From: Mycolicibacterium aurum
GTDB taxonomy: Bacteria > Actinomycetota > Actinomycetes > Mycobacteriales > Mycobacteriaceae
Reading direction: 5' to 3'
Length of the DNA: 64,000 bases
Assembly: GCF_900637195.1 (NCBI RefSeq)
Contig: NZ_LR134356.1
Location: forward strand, 2,976,001 to 3,040,000
Positions 8,397 through 17,000 of the stretch are shown one piece after another. Each line of letters begins with the position of its first letter. The stretch's first letter is position 1. The notes beneath the pieces are model-generated. The model had not been told where the DNA came from and did not search any database. It worked only from the letters and a program-made list of their open reading frames with translations. Made by a program: the position numbers and the translations under genes.

Positions 8397-9650
8397 ATGG
8401 CGACTCCCATTCTCCCGCCCGGATTCGACTTCACCGATCCCGACCTGAACTGCGAACGCCTGCCGATCGAGGAGCTCGCCGAGTTACGCCGCAGCCAGCC
8501 CATCTGGTGGAACGAACAACCCATCGGCGACGGTGGATTCGACGACGGCGGTTACTGGGTGGTCACCAAACACCGGGATGTCAAGGAGATCTCCAAGCGC
8601 AGTGACGTCTTCTCCAGCCAGGAGAAGACCGCGCTCCCCCGCTATCCCGCCGGGTCCACCGGGGAGCAGATCGAGACGGGAAGTCTCGTGCTGCTCAACA
8701 TGGACGCCCCGCGCCACACGCATCTGCGCAAGATCATCTCCAGGGGCTTCACCCCCCGCGCCGTCGAACGACTGCGTGCGGACCTGGCCGAGCGTGCGCA
8801 GAACATCGCGAAGACCGCGGCGTCCGAGGCTGCGGGTGACTTCGTGGAGCAGGTGTCGTGCGAGCTGCCGCTGCAGGCCATCGCCGGCCTGATCGGCGTG
8901 CCCCTGGAGGACCGCAAAAAGCTGTTCGACTGGTCCAACCAGATGGTCAGCGACGACGACCCCGAGTACACCCACTACGACAACCGCAACGCGGCAACCG
9001 AACTCATCATGTACGCCATGGAGTTGGCGGCCATCCGTGCCGAGAACCCCGGCGAGGACATCGTCACCAAGCTCATCGAGGCCGACGTGGACGGGCACAA
9101 GCTCTCTGACGACGAATTCGGGTTTTTCATGGTGCTGCTCGCGGTCGCGGGCAACGAGACCACGCGCAATTCGATCACCCACGGGATGATCGCGTTCACC
9201 GAGCATCCCGACCAATGGGAGCTCTACAAGCGCGAACGGCCCGTGACCGCGGTCGACGAGATCGTCCGTTGGGCGACGCCGGTGACGTCGTTCCAGCGGA
9301 CGGCACTGACCGATTTCGAGCTGTCCGGTGTCCCCATCAAGAAGGGCCAGCGCGTCGTCATGTCCTATCGGTCGGCGAACTTCGACGAAGAGGTCTTCGA
9401 CGACCCGCACGCGTTCAACATCCTGCGTGACCCGAACCCGCATGTCGGCTTCGGCGGTACCGGTGCGCACTACTGCATCGGTGCCAATCTCGCCCGGATG
9501 ACGATCGACCTGATGTTCAACGCGATCGCCGACCACATGCCCGACCTGACCTCCGTCTCCACCCCCGAACGGCTCCGGTCGGGATGGCTGAACGGGATCA
9601 AGCACTGGCAGGTGGACTACACCGGGCAGGGCTGCCCCGTCGCGCACTAG
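8397..9650 (+). CDS. cyp125: Cytochrome P450, CYP125-like steroid C26-monooxygenase
   Basis: A 417-residue P450. The I-helix oxygen-binding motif is VAGNETTRN near residues 250-258, the ExxR motif is EIVR near 288-291, and the heme-binding loop is FGGTGAHYCIGANLAR with the Cys ligand near 361. N-terminal PPGFDFTDPDLN and the C-terminal segment GWLNGIKHWQVDY closely match, from memory, M. tuberculosis CYP125, which oxidises the C26 methyl of cholesterol and cholestenone. The ATG at 8397 is chosen because AGGAG lies 7 bp before it; the frame stays open far upstream without coding character. No KstR-type site was seen immediately upstream. It could be a second CYP125 paralogue rather than the one in the main sterol cluster. 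Confidence 0.93.
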   Translation: MATPILPPGFDFTDPDLNCERLPIEELAELRRSQPIWWNEQPIGDGGFDDGGYWVVTKHRDVKEISKRSDVFSSQEKTALPRYPAGSTGEQIETGSLVLLNMDAPRHTHLRKIISRGFTPRAVERLRADLAERAQNIAKTAASEAAGDFVEQVSCELPLQAIAGLIGVPLEDRKKLFDWSNQMVSDDDPEYTHYDNRNAATELIMYAMELAAIRAENPGEDIVTKLIEADVDGHKLSDDEFGFFMVLLAVAGNETTRNSITHGMIAFTEHPDQWELYKRERPVTAVDEIVRWATPVTSFQRTALTDFELSGVPIKKGQRVVMSYRSANFDEEVFDDPHAFNILRDPNPHVGFGGTGAHYCIGANLARMTIDLMFNAIADHMPDLTSVSTPERLRSGWLNGIKHWQVDYTGQGCPVAH

Positions 9651-9672
9651 CGACGGCCGCCCCGTCGGCCGT

Positions 9673-9987
9673 TCAGGCAGCCACGCGCGGGTAGTCGATG
9701 ATCGAGCGCCAGTAGTCCTCCGGGATGTCGGCGCCGGTGCGCAGGACGATCGCGAGCCCGGTGGCCATCGCGACGCCGAGCAGGCCGAGCCACAGTCCGG
9801 CGACCGCGATGAAGATCCACAGCGCCGTCGTGAGCTCCGGCCACGGGGATACCAGCACCAGGACCGGCGCGAAGAAGAAACCGGTACCGATGTACCAGGA
9901 TGACCCCGCCCTGTCGCACTTCAGCACGAGCCGCAGCCACCGGGGAATCGCGGGCTCCGCCGGTGGTCGTGCAGACCTCGATGTCAT
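9673..9987 (-). CDS. Small two-helix membrane protein
   Basis: A 104-residue protein of unknown function. A basic, Pro-containing cytoplasmic N-terminus is followed by two hydrophobic stretches: WYIGTGFFFAPVLVLVSPW near residues 34-52 and TALWIFIAVAGLWLGLLGVA near 57-76. The polar tail is RTGADIPEDYWRSIIDYPRVAA. The frame opens at 10215, but the ATG at 9987 is preferred, with AGAGGTG about 6 bp upstream. It is convergent with the P450 gene. No conserved catalytic motif was recognised. Confidence 0.65.
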   Translation of the reverse strand: MTSRSARPPAEPAIPRWLRLVLKCDRAGSSWYIGTGFFFAPVLVLVSPWPELTTALWIFIAVAGLWLGLLGVAMATGLAIVLRTGADIPEDYWRSIIDYPRVAA

Positions 9988-10096
9988 CGCCGCACCTCTC
10001 TGGTTGTCGTACTTCCAGCGTGTTCCCGACAGGTAGGCGCCGCAATTACCTCGGAGGTAGTGGCCCGGCCCGCGCGCAGTGGCCAGACTGAGGGCT

Positions 10097-10864
10097 GTGA
10101 CGGCAGCGAACAGTCGGTTCGGGGAGATGATGCGCGGTTGGCGGCAACGGAGGCGGCTCAGCCAGCTCGAGCTCGCGCTGGCGGCCGACGTGTCGGCGCG
10201 GCACGTCAGCTTCATCGAGACGGGACGGTCCTGCCCCAGCCGGGCGATGGTGCTGCGGCTGGCGTCAGTGCTCGAGGTACCGCATCGGGAGCAGAACCGG
10301 CTTCTGGTCGCGGCCGGTCTCGCGCCGGCCTACGCCGAGCGCTCACTCGATGCATCCGAGATGGCGACGGTGCGGGCGGGCATTCAGACGGTGCTCGACG
10401 CCTACGACCCGTTCCCGTGCGTGCTGGTGAACCGGGGCTGGTGGATTCTGCACGCCAACTCCGGCGCGGCACTGCTGCTCGACGGCGTCGCGCCACATCT
10501 GCTCGAACGGCCGAACGCACTTCGCATCGCGCTGCATCCCGACGGGCTCGCCCCACGCATCGGCAACCTCGCGCAGTGGCGCACACACCTCGTGGAACGG
10601 CTCCGGCGTGAGGTCGCCTCGGCAGGTTCGCCCGAATTGACGGAACTGCTCACCGAGATCGAGTGCTATCCAGGCGGTTTCGAGGAATCCTCAGACCTGG
10701 GTGGCATTGCCGTGCCCCTCGAGCTGGAAACAACAGACGGCCGCAGTCTGCGATTCCTGAGCATGGTGACCACATTCGGCACGGCCCTCGATCTGACCGC
10801 CGCCGAGCTCAGCATCGAGGCGTTTCTGCCCGCCGACGACTCCACGGCCGCCGCGTTGCGCTGA
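10097..10864 (+). CDS. XRE-family regulator with MmyB-like ligand domain
   Basis: A 255-residue protein. An N-terminal helix-turn-helix (RQRRRLSQLELALAADVSAR, then HVSFIETGRSCPS, residues about 16-50) is followed by a MmyB-type C-terminal domain (GIQTVLDAYDPFPCVLVNRGW, LDLTAAELSIEAFLPAD). This two-domain layout is common in actinobacterial regulators often located beside oxidoreductases. GTG at 10097 is favoured over GTG at 10079 because conserved sequence starts there, but the choice is not firm. The likely regulated neighbour is unclear; the next gene starts only 71 bp downstream. Confidence 0.88.
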   Translation: MTAANSRFGEMMRGWRQRRRLSQLELALAADVSARHVSFIETGRSCPSRAMVLRLASVLEVPHREQNRLLVAAGLAPAYAERSLDASEMATVRAGIQTVLDAYDPFPCVLVNRGWWILHANSGAALLLDGVAPHLLERPNALRIALHPDGLAPRIGNLAQWRTHLVERLRREVASAGSPELTELLTEIECYPGGFEESSDLGGIAVPLELETTDGRSLRFLSMVTTFGTALDLTAAELSIEAFLPADDSTAAALR

Positions 10865-10935
10865 GCCACACAAGAGTTCGCATCTCGCCGTACCGAAATG
10901 TTGGCGTGCCTTGGGGTGTGCGGGATTGTGTGGCC

Positions 10936-11574
10936 ATGACCGCCACCGCCGACATCCGTCCCACCGAAGCGCTGACCCCCGCCGCCATCTCCCGGCTGGC
11001 CGTGCCCGAGCTCGACGAGCTGACCTCGCCGGGGGTCCGCGGCTTCTTCCATCGCCAGCTGCGCGACGAGGGCCTGACCTCGAACTGGTTTCGCGCACTG
11101 TCACTGAACGAAGGTGATCTCGAACGCCTCAACGCCTACCTGTTGCCACTGCTGGGCACCGACGGGCGTGGCGGGCTCACCGCCCGCGAACGCGAGGTGA
11201 TCGCCACCGTGGTGTCCGGTGAGAACCGCTGCGCGTACTGCCATACCAATCACGCCAACAAACTGGGCGCGCTCACAGGCGACTGGTCATTCGGGCAGCG
11301 GGTGGCCATCGATCACCATCAGGTCGCGGAATTGACCGAGCGGGAACGCGCACTCGCCGACCTCGCGACAGCCGTCAACAACAACCCGCAGGCCATCCGC
11401 GACGACGACATCGTCCGGCTTCGCGACCTGGGACTCGATGACCACCAGATCCTGGAGGGCATCTCGATCGCCGCTTTCATCGGCGCGACCAATCGCATCG
11501 GAATCGCGCTGTCGGTGCCGCCGAATCCGGAATACACCGGCATTCCGGCCGGACGGGAGCATCCGACCGAATAG
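10936..11574 (+). CDS. AhpD/carboxymuconolactone decarboxylase-like protein
   Basis: A 212-residue all-helical protein of the alkylhydroperoxidase AhpD-like superfamily. The redox motif CAYCHTNH is near residues 100-107, with two Cys separated by two residues and a downstream His as in AhpD. Family members act as peroxidases or thiol-disulfide enzymes; many uncharacterised peroxidase-related members exist. The ATG at 10936 is 71 bp after the XRE gene stop on the same strand, so both may be co-transcribed. The LpqH-like lipoprotein gene follows after 11 bp. Confidence 0.82.
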   Translation: MTATADIRPTEALTPAAISRLAVPELDELTSPGVRGFFHRQLRDEGLTSNWFRALSLNEGDLERLNAYLLPLLGTDGRGGLTAREREVIATVVSGENRCAYCHTNHANKLGALTGDWSFGQRVAIDHHQVAELTERERALADLATAVNNNPQAIRDDDIVRLRDLGLDDHQILEGISIAAFIGATNRIGIALSVPPNPEYTGIPAGREHPTE

Positions 11575-11585
11575 AGTCGGGCGCC

Positions 11586-12011
11586 ATGAAGACCCGACAT
11601 CTCTTGGCGGTTGTCGCCGGCAGCGCCGTCGCCCTGGGCGTGGCCGGTTGCTCGACACCGGAACCCGCGCTCGGCGGCACCACCGCGACCGTGTCGATCG
11701 ACGGCAACGACACCGGTGGAGCGCACGCTGTGCGGTGTCGCCAGTCCGGTTGGGCGTGGTATATCGAGACGCCGGACAAGGAGGACGGGTTCACCGCCGT
11801 GCTATCGACCGGCGGTGGGGTGACCGCGAAGTCGGTGGACTTCCGCGGCGTAGGGGGATTCACCGGGTCGTTCTGGGCCGACAACATCGGTGATGCCGAG
11901 GTGTCCGGCGCCGATGGCAGCTACACCATCACCGGCACCGCGGACGGCAGCTTCACCGACACACCCAGCGATGCGGTCTCGGCCAAATTCCGCATCCAGG
12001 CCAACTGCTGA
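11586..12011 (+). CDS. LpqH-family (19-kDa antigen-like) lipoprotein
   Basis: A 141-residue lipoprotein precursor. The basic start MKTRH leads to a hydrophobic core and the lipobox GVAGC (lipid-modified Cys near residue 22). The mature part TTATVSIDGNDTGGAHAVRC resembles the mycobacterial LpqH domain, with further Cys at the C-terminus (RIQANC) that could form the conserved disulfide. It is expected on the outer face of the membrane or in the envelope. It ends 10 bp before the convergent FAAL gene and marks the left border of the lipopeptide locus. Confidence 0.88.
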   Translation: MKTRHLLAVVAGSAVALGVAGCSTPEPALGGTTATVSIDGNDTGGAHAVRCRQSGWAWYIETPDKEDGFTAVLSTGGGVTAKSVDFRGVGGFTGSFWADNIGDAEVSGADGSYTITGTADGSFTDTPSDAVSAKFRIQANC

Positions 12012-12021
12012 AGCGGAGCCG

Positions 12022-13791
12022 CTACGCGTCCAGCCGGGCGAACCGGTTGCGCCTGTAATCCTCTGCGCACGACTGTCTGCGGACCTTGCCGCTGGTGGTG
12101 ATCGGAATCGAGCCGGGGGCCACGAGCACCAGATCCGCGACGGCCAGGCCGTGCGACTGCGAGATCGCCGAGGTGATGTCGCGCCTGACGTCGGTGAGCT
12201 GGCTCTGCGTCTCGTCGTCGGAATCGCCGCGCTTTCTGTACTCGACGACGGCGACGAGCTGCTCGACGCCGTCGTCGGGAACGGCTATCGCCGCGACGCG
12301 GCCCCGGGTGATCTCCGAGATCGTTGCCTCGATGTCGTCCGGTGCATGGTTGCGCCCGTAAACGATGATCAGGTCCTTGATGCGACCGACGATGAAGAGC
12401 TGTCCGTCGGAGATGAAGCCCAGGTCTCCCGTTCTCAGCCACGGCCCTTCGGGAGTGCCGACCGACGGGTCGACGAGCGTGGCGCCGAAAACTCGTTCAG
12501 TTTCGTCGGGCTTGTTCCAGTAGCCCATGCCGACGTTGTCGCCGTGCACCCAGACCTCGCCGGTCGTACCGTCCGCGCACTCGGTCCTGCTCTGCGCGTC
12601 GACGATCCGCACCGTCGGCGACAGCGCGGACAGCGGCGTGTCGTAGCCGACCAGCGGTGTGCCGCCGCCGTTCGCCGACCGCTTCGCGGCGCCCTCGGCA
12701 AGCTCGTCGGAGTCGAAACCGACGATCTGTGGTGGTTGACCGGGCCGGACGGTCGCCACGTAGAGCGTGGCCTCTGCCAGCCCGTAGGACGGCTGTATCA
12801 CCCTCTTGTCGAGATTGAAGCGGGCGAACCGATCGGTGAAGCGGTTGATGGTCGTGGGATTCACCCGCTCGGCACCACTTTGGATGATGAACACGTCGCC
12901 CAGATCAAGGTCGCCCATGTCGGCGTCCGACGTCTTGCGTGCCGCCAATTCGAACGCGAAGTTCGGCGCGGACGAGAACGCCTGCGGGTTGCTCGCCAGC
13001 AGCTGCATCCAACGGGCCGGCCGCTCCAGAAACGAGATCGGGCTGGTGAGCACCGTGCTGAAGCCGCCGTACACCGGCGTGCAGATTCCCAGCAGCAACC
13101 CGAGGTCGTGGTAGAACGGCAGCCACGACACCACGGTCATATCCGGCGGTGCGACGCCTCCGTGGTCGACCGAATAGTCGACCGTGATCTGCTGGATGTT
13201 GGTCAGCAGATTCTTGTTGGAGATCATCACCCCGGCCGGCTGCCGGGTCGACCCCGATGTGTATTGCAGATACGCCGGCTGGTGGTCTCCGGCGTAGACG
13301 TCGTCCGTTCGGGCGCCGGTGCGTAATGCGGCATCCAGATCCAGCGAGTCGACCTCGATGATCGCCGGAGCGGCCTTGCCCGCCTCGGCGGCGACGTGGC
13401 CGGCGACATCGCCCACGACACGGGATGTGGTCAGAACGACGGCGGGTGCCGCGTCACGCAGCACTGAATCGACCCGCTCGTCGGCGACGCCCCCTTGCGG
13501 GACGGACAGCGGCACTGCGATCAGCCCGGCCTCCAGCGCGCCCAGGAAGCCGACGATGTAGTCGAGTCCCTGCGGGGCCGATATCACCGCGCGATCGCCC
13601 GGTGAAGCACACAGCCGCATCTCGCGTGCGGCGTTCGACACGCGGCGATACAGCTGCGGCCACGTGAGGGTGATCGCGACGCCGGCCGCGTCGAGGTCGT
13701 AATCGACGAATGTGAACGCCGTGTCGTCTGGCTGCAAGCTGGCACGCTCCCGCAGCAGAGCCGGAATGGATGTCTCAACCACCTCTGTCAC
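12022..13791 (-). CDS. Fatty-acyl-AMP ligase (FAAL, FadD-type)
   Basis: A 589-residue ANL-superfamily enzyme. The P-loop region is [19 protein letters not shown] near residues 174-192; [26 protein letters not shown] and a C-terminal [20 protein letters not shown] follow. The YHDLG and [10 protein letters not shown] signatures are typical of FAALs, which activate fatty acids as acyl-adenylates for transfer to a PKS or NRPS rather than to CoA. Start is GTG at 13791 ([13 protein letters not shown]); the longer open frame upstream is antisense to the PKS and was not used. It diverges from a Mas-like PKS, the standard mycobacterial FAAL-PKS arrangement. Predicted role: supply the starter acyl group for the lipid part of the lipopeptide. 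Confidence 0.92.
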   Translation of the reverse strand: MTEVVETSIPALLRERASLQPDDTAFTFVDYDLDAAGVAITLTWPQLYRRVSNAAREMRLCASPGDRAVISAPQGLDYIVGFLGALEAGLIAVPLSVPQGGVADERVDSVLRDAAPAVVLTTSRVVGDVAGHVAAEAGKAAPAIIEVDSLDLDAALRTGARTDDVYAGDHQPAYLQYTSGSTRQPAGVMISNKNLLTNIQQITVDYSVDHGGVAPPDMTVVSWLPFYHDLGLLLGICTPVYGGFSTVLTSPISFLERPARWMQLLASNPQAFSSAPNFAFELAARKTSDADMGDLDLGDVFIIQSGAERVNPTTINRFTDRFARFNLDKRVIQPSYGLAEATLYVATVRPGQPPQIVGFDSDELAEGAAKRSANGGGTPLVGYDTPLSALSPTVRIVDAQSRTECADGTTGEVWVHGDNVGMGYWNKPDETERVFGATLVDPSVGTPEGPWLRTGDLGFISDGQLFIVGRIKDLIIVYGRNHAPDDIEATISEITRGRVAAIAVPDDGVEQLVAVVEYRKRGDSDDETQSQLTDVRRDITSAISQSHGLAVADLVLVAPGSIPITTSGKVRRQSCAEDYRRNRFARLDA

Positions 13792-14026
13792 GCGAAGCAA
13801 ATTACCGCAGGCGTCAACACAACATCCTGGAAACCAGAACTTGTGCGGTCCTCGCGCGCGTCGCCGTCTTCTTTCTCCGCTGAACAGCCCTGTACCCAGC
13901 GCCGCTTTCCCGTTCGGTACTTGACCCGACATACCTACGTCTGCGTCAATTGAAACTTGTTCTGGTTTCTCGGAGCCAGCAGGTGAGAAAGCAGCGAACA
14001 CACGGGTGCTGCTGTGAGGAGACGGC
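13792..14026. promoter_or_regulatory. Divergent FAAL/PKS promoter region
   Basis: 235 bp between the FAAL start and the leader ORF of the PKS. It is less GC-rich near the middle and holds an imperfect KstR-like element (listed separately). No confident -10/-35 pair could be assigned on either strand. Confidence 0.45.
13951..13964. promoter_or_regulatory. Imperfect KstR-like element
   Basis: TGAAACTTGTTCTG matches TnnAACnnGTTnnA except the last fixed base (G for A). It lies 76 bp upstream of the leader ORF of the PKS. It is weaker than the two sites at 463 and 3463 and may bind another TetR-type regulator. Confidence 0.3.
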
Positions 14027-14092
14027 ATGGACTCAGTCGGTGCGATCGACCAGCGGGCAAACACCGTGGCGAGGCGAGTCTCCCGCCGATGA
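14027..14092 (+). CDS. Short leader ORF coupled to the PKS start
   Basis: A 21-codon [23 protein letters not shown] plus a final Arg, preceded by a strong GAGGAGA Shine-Dalgarno 5 bp before its ATG. Its stop codon overlaps the PKS ATG as ATGA at 14089-14092, whereas the PKS ATG itself has no good ribosome-binding site. The arrangement suggests translation of the leader delivers ribosomes to the PKS start. It could alternatively be a chance ORF marking a misplaced PKS start, but the strong signal belongs to this frame. Confidence 0.5.
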   Translation: MDSVGAIDQRANTVARRVSRR

Positions 14093-17000
14093 CGAACGTC
14101 AAGACGCCCGTTCCGGTCGCCGTCATCGGCATGGCCTGCCGGCTGCCCGGCGGTATCGATTCCCCCGAACAGCTGTGGCAGTCGTTGCTGCGCGGCGACG
14201 ACCTGGTCACCGAAGTTCCGCGCGACCGCTGGGACTCCGACGACTACTTCGATCCGGAGCCGGGTGCGCCCGGACGGACGGCATCGAAGTGGGGCGCGTT
14301 CCTCGACGACGTCGCAGGCTTCGATGCCGAGTTCTTCGGGATCGACGAGCACGCAGCTACCGCGCTCGATCCCCAGCAGCGCCTCCTGCTGGAAACGTCG
14401 TGGGACGCCGTCGAACATGCCGGCCTCACGCCGCCGTCGCTCGCCGATTCGCTCACGGGTGTGTTCGTGGGGCTGGGCAACCACGACTACCAGATGGTCA
14501 ACGCCGCTTCCGACGCCATGACGGGACCGCACGGCTTCGCAGGCAACGCCCTCGGCATGGCCTCGGGGCGGATCGCCTACAGCATGGGTCTGCGTGGACC
14601 GGCGCTGACTCTGGACACCGCGTGCTCGTCCGGCCTGACCGCCGTGCACATGGCGTGCCGCAGCCTCAACGACGGCGAAAGCGATCTGGCGCTGGCCGGA
14701 GGCGCGTTCGTCATGCTCGACCCCCGGAAGTTCGTCGCAGGCACCGCGCAGAACCACCTGTCCCCCACCGGACGTTGCCATTCCTTCGATGCCGCGGCCG
14801 ACGGCTATGTGACGGGCGAGGCCGTCGCGGTGATGGTGGTGAAACGTCTCGCCGACGCGCAGCGCGACGGCGACCGCATCCTGGCGGTGGTGCGGGGTAC
14901 GGCCGCGAACCAGGATGGGCGTACCGCGGACTTCTCGACGCCGTCGGTGGCCGCGCAGACGGCGCTGTATCGCGCAGCGCTGGCCACCGCGGACGTGGAT
15001 GCGGGAACCATCGGCATGGTCGAGGCGCACGGGCCCGGTACGCCTGCCGGAGATCCGGTCGAGTACGCCAGCCTGGCCGAGGTCTACGGAGTCGAGGGCC
15101 CCTGCGCTCTCGGATCGGTCAAAACGAACTTAGGCCACGCCCAGTCGGCGTCTGGACTCCTCGGTCTGATGAAAGCGATTCTCGCGCTGCAGCACGGGAC
15201 GGTTCCACAGAACCTGCACTTCACTCGGCTGCCCGATGAGATGGCCCGGATCAGCACCAATCTCTTTGTGCCTCAGGAGACGACGAGTTGGCCGAACAGC
15301 GACCGGCATCCGCGGCGCGCTGCGGTCTCGTCGTACGGGGTGTCGGGCACCAACGTCCACGCAATCGTGGAACAGGCTCCCGAACCCGCTGAGCGCGAAT
15401 CCATCTCAGCCGGCTGCCACGCTGATGCCGCGCCGCTGCTGTTTCCGCTGTCCGCCACGTCACCCGAGGCGCTGCGGCGCACCGCAGACCGACTCGCGAC
15501 CTGGGTGCACGCACACGACGAGGCGGCTCTGACGGATCTGGCCTACACCCTGGCGCGCCGCCGCGCCCACCACCGGGTCCGCGCGGCGGTCCTCGCGGGC
15601 AGCCGCCCCGAACTCACCGACGCTCTGCGCAGCATCGCCGCCGGCGACGACCCCTTCCCACCCGAGGTCGGGCACGACCGCCTGGCGCCGGTGTTCGTGT
15701 TCTCCGGACAGGAATCGCACTGGGCCGGGATGGGCGCAGACCTTCTTGCCAACGATGCCGCCTTCGCCGCGACCGTCGCGGAGATCGAGCCACTCATCGC
15801 CCACGAGTCCGGATTCTCGGTGACCGACGCGATGACAGCCCCCGACGCGGTGGCCGGCTTCGACCGGGTACAGCCCACATTGTTCACGATGCAGGTCGCG
15901 GTGGCGGCCGCGCTGAGTGCGCACGGCGTGCGGCCGGGCGCGGTCATCGGCCATTCGTCGGGTGAGATCGCCGCGGCGGTGGTCGCCGGTGCGCTGTCGC
16001 TGCATGACGGGGTGCGGGTGGTCTGTCGCAGCTCCCGGCTGATGGCCGGCCTCTCGGGCTCCGGCGCGATGGCGGCGGTGGATCTGCCTGCCAAGCAGGT
16101 ACTTTCGGAGTTGACGGTGGGCGGCATCAAAGACGTCGTGATCGCGGTGGTGGCTTCGCCGCAGACCACCGTGATCTCCGGTGCCGCCGAGACGGTGCGC
16201 ACGCTGCTCGGCGGTTGGGCCCAGCGGGGCGTGGCTGCCCGACACATCGTCGCCGACGTGGCCACGAACTCGCCGCAGATCGATCCGATCCTGGCCGAGC
16301 TGACCACCGTCCTGCACGATGTCGATCCGCTCACCCCGACGGTCCCCTTCTACTCGGCCACCGGGTTCGACCCACGCGAACAACCGTTGTGCGACAACAG
16401 GTATTGGGTGCAGGGCCTGCGGCGCACGGTGCGGTTCGCCGCCGCCGTCCGGGCCGCCGTCGAGGACGGATACCGGGTGTTCGCCGAGCTGGCGCCCCAT
16501 CCGGCGCTCGCTGAGGCCATTCAACAGACCGCCCAGAGCCTGGACGTGCCGCTGGCCACGCCGGCCGCCATGCACCGCGACGAGAAGCTGCCGTACGGCA
16601 TGCTCGGTTTCGTCGCAGATCTCTACAGCGCCGGCGCGCTGATCGACTTCTCGGCAACGTTGCCCACGGGGCGGTTGGTGGACGCGCCCCTACCGTCCTG
16701 GACGCACCGCCGGTTGTGGTTGAGCGACGACGATGCGACATCCGCGACACCGGGTGGCCGCACCGTGTCGGTCCATCCGCTGCTGGGACCCCATGTGCGC
16801 CTGCACCAAGAACCGGAACGCCACGTCTGGAATGCCGAGATCGGTACGTCCGTGCAGCCCTGGCTCGCCGAGCACCGGATCCACCACGTGGCCGTGCTTC
16901 CCGCAGCCGTGTACTGCGAGATGGCGCTGGCGGCCGCCCGGGTGGCGGTCGGCGACGCCGCCGAGGTCCGTGACCTACGCTTCGTCGAGCCGCTGCTGCT

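Noticed and set aside
9654..9672. Short inverted repeat ACGGCC/GGCCGT after the P450 gene
   Set aside because: Only 6-bp arms in GC-rich DNA; expected by chance, so not called a terminator.
12022..15030. A 1,002-codon minus-strand frame including the FAAL
   Set aside because: Codons before the GTG at 13791 are antisense to the PKS KS domain and intergenic DNA; FAAL homology starts at 13791.
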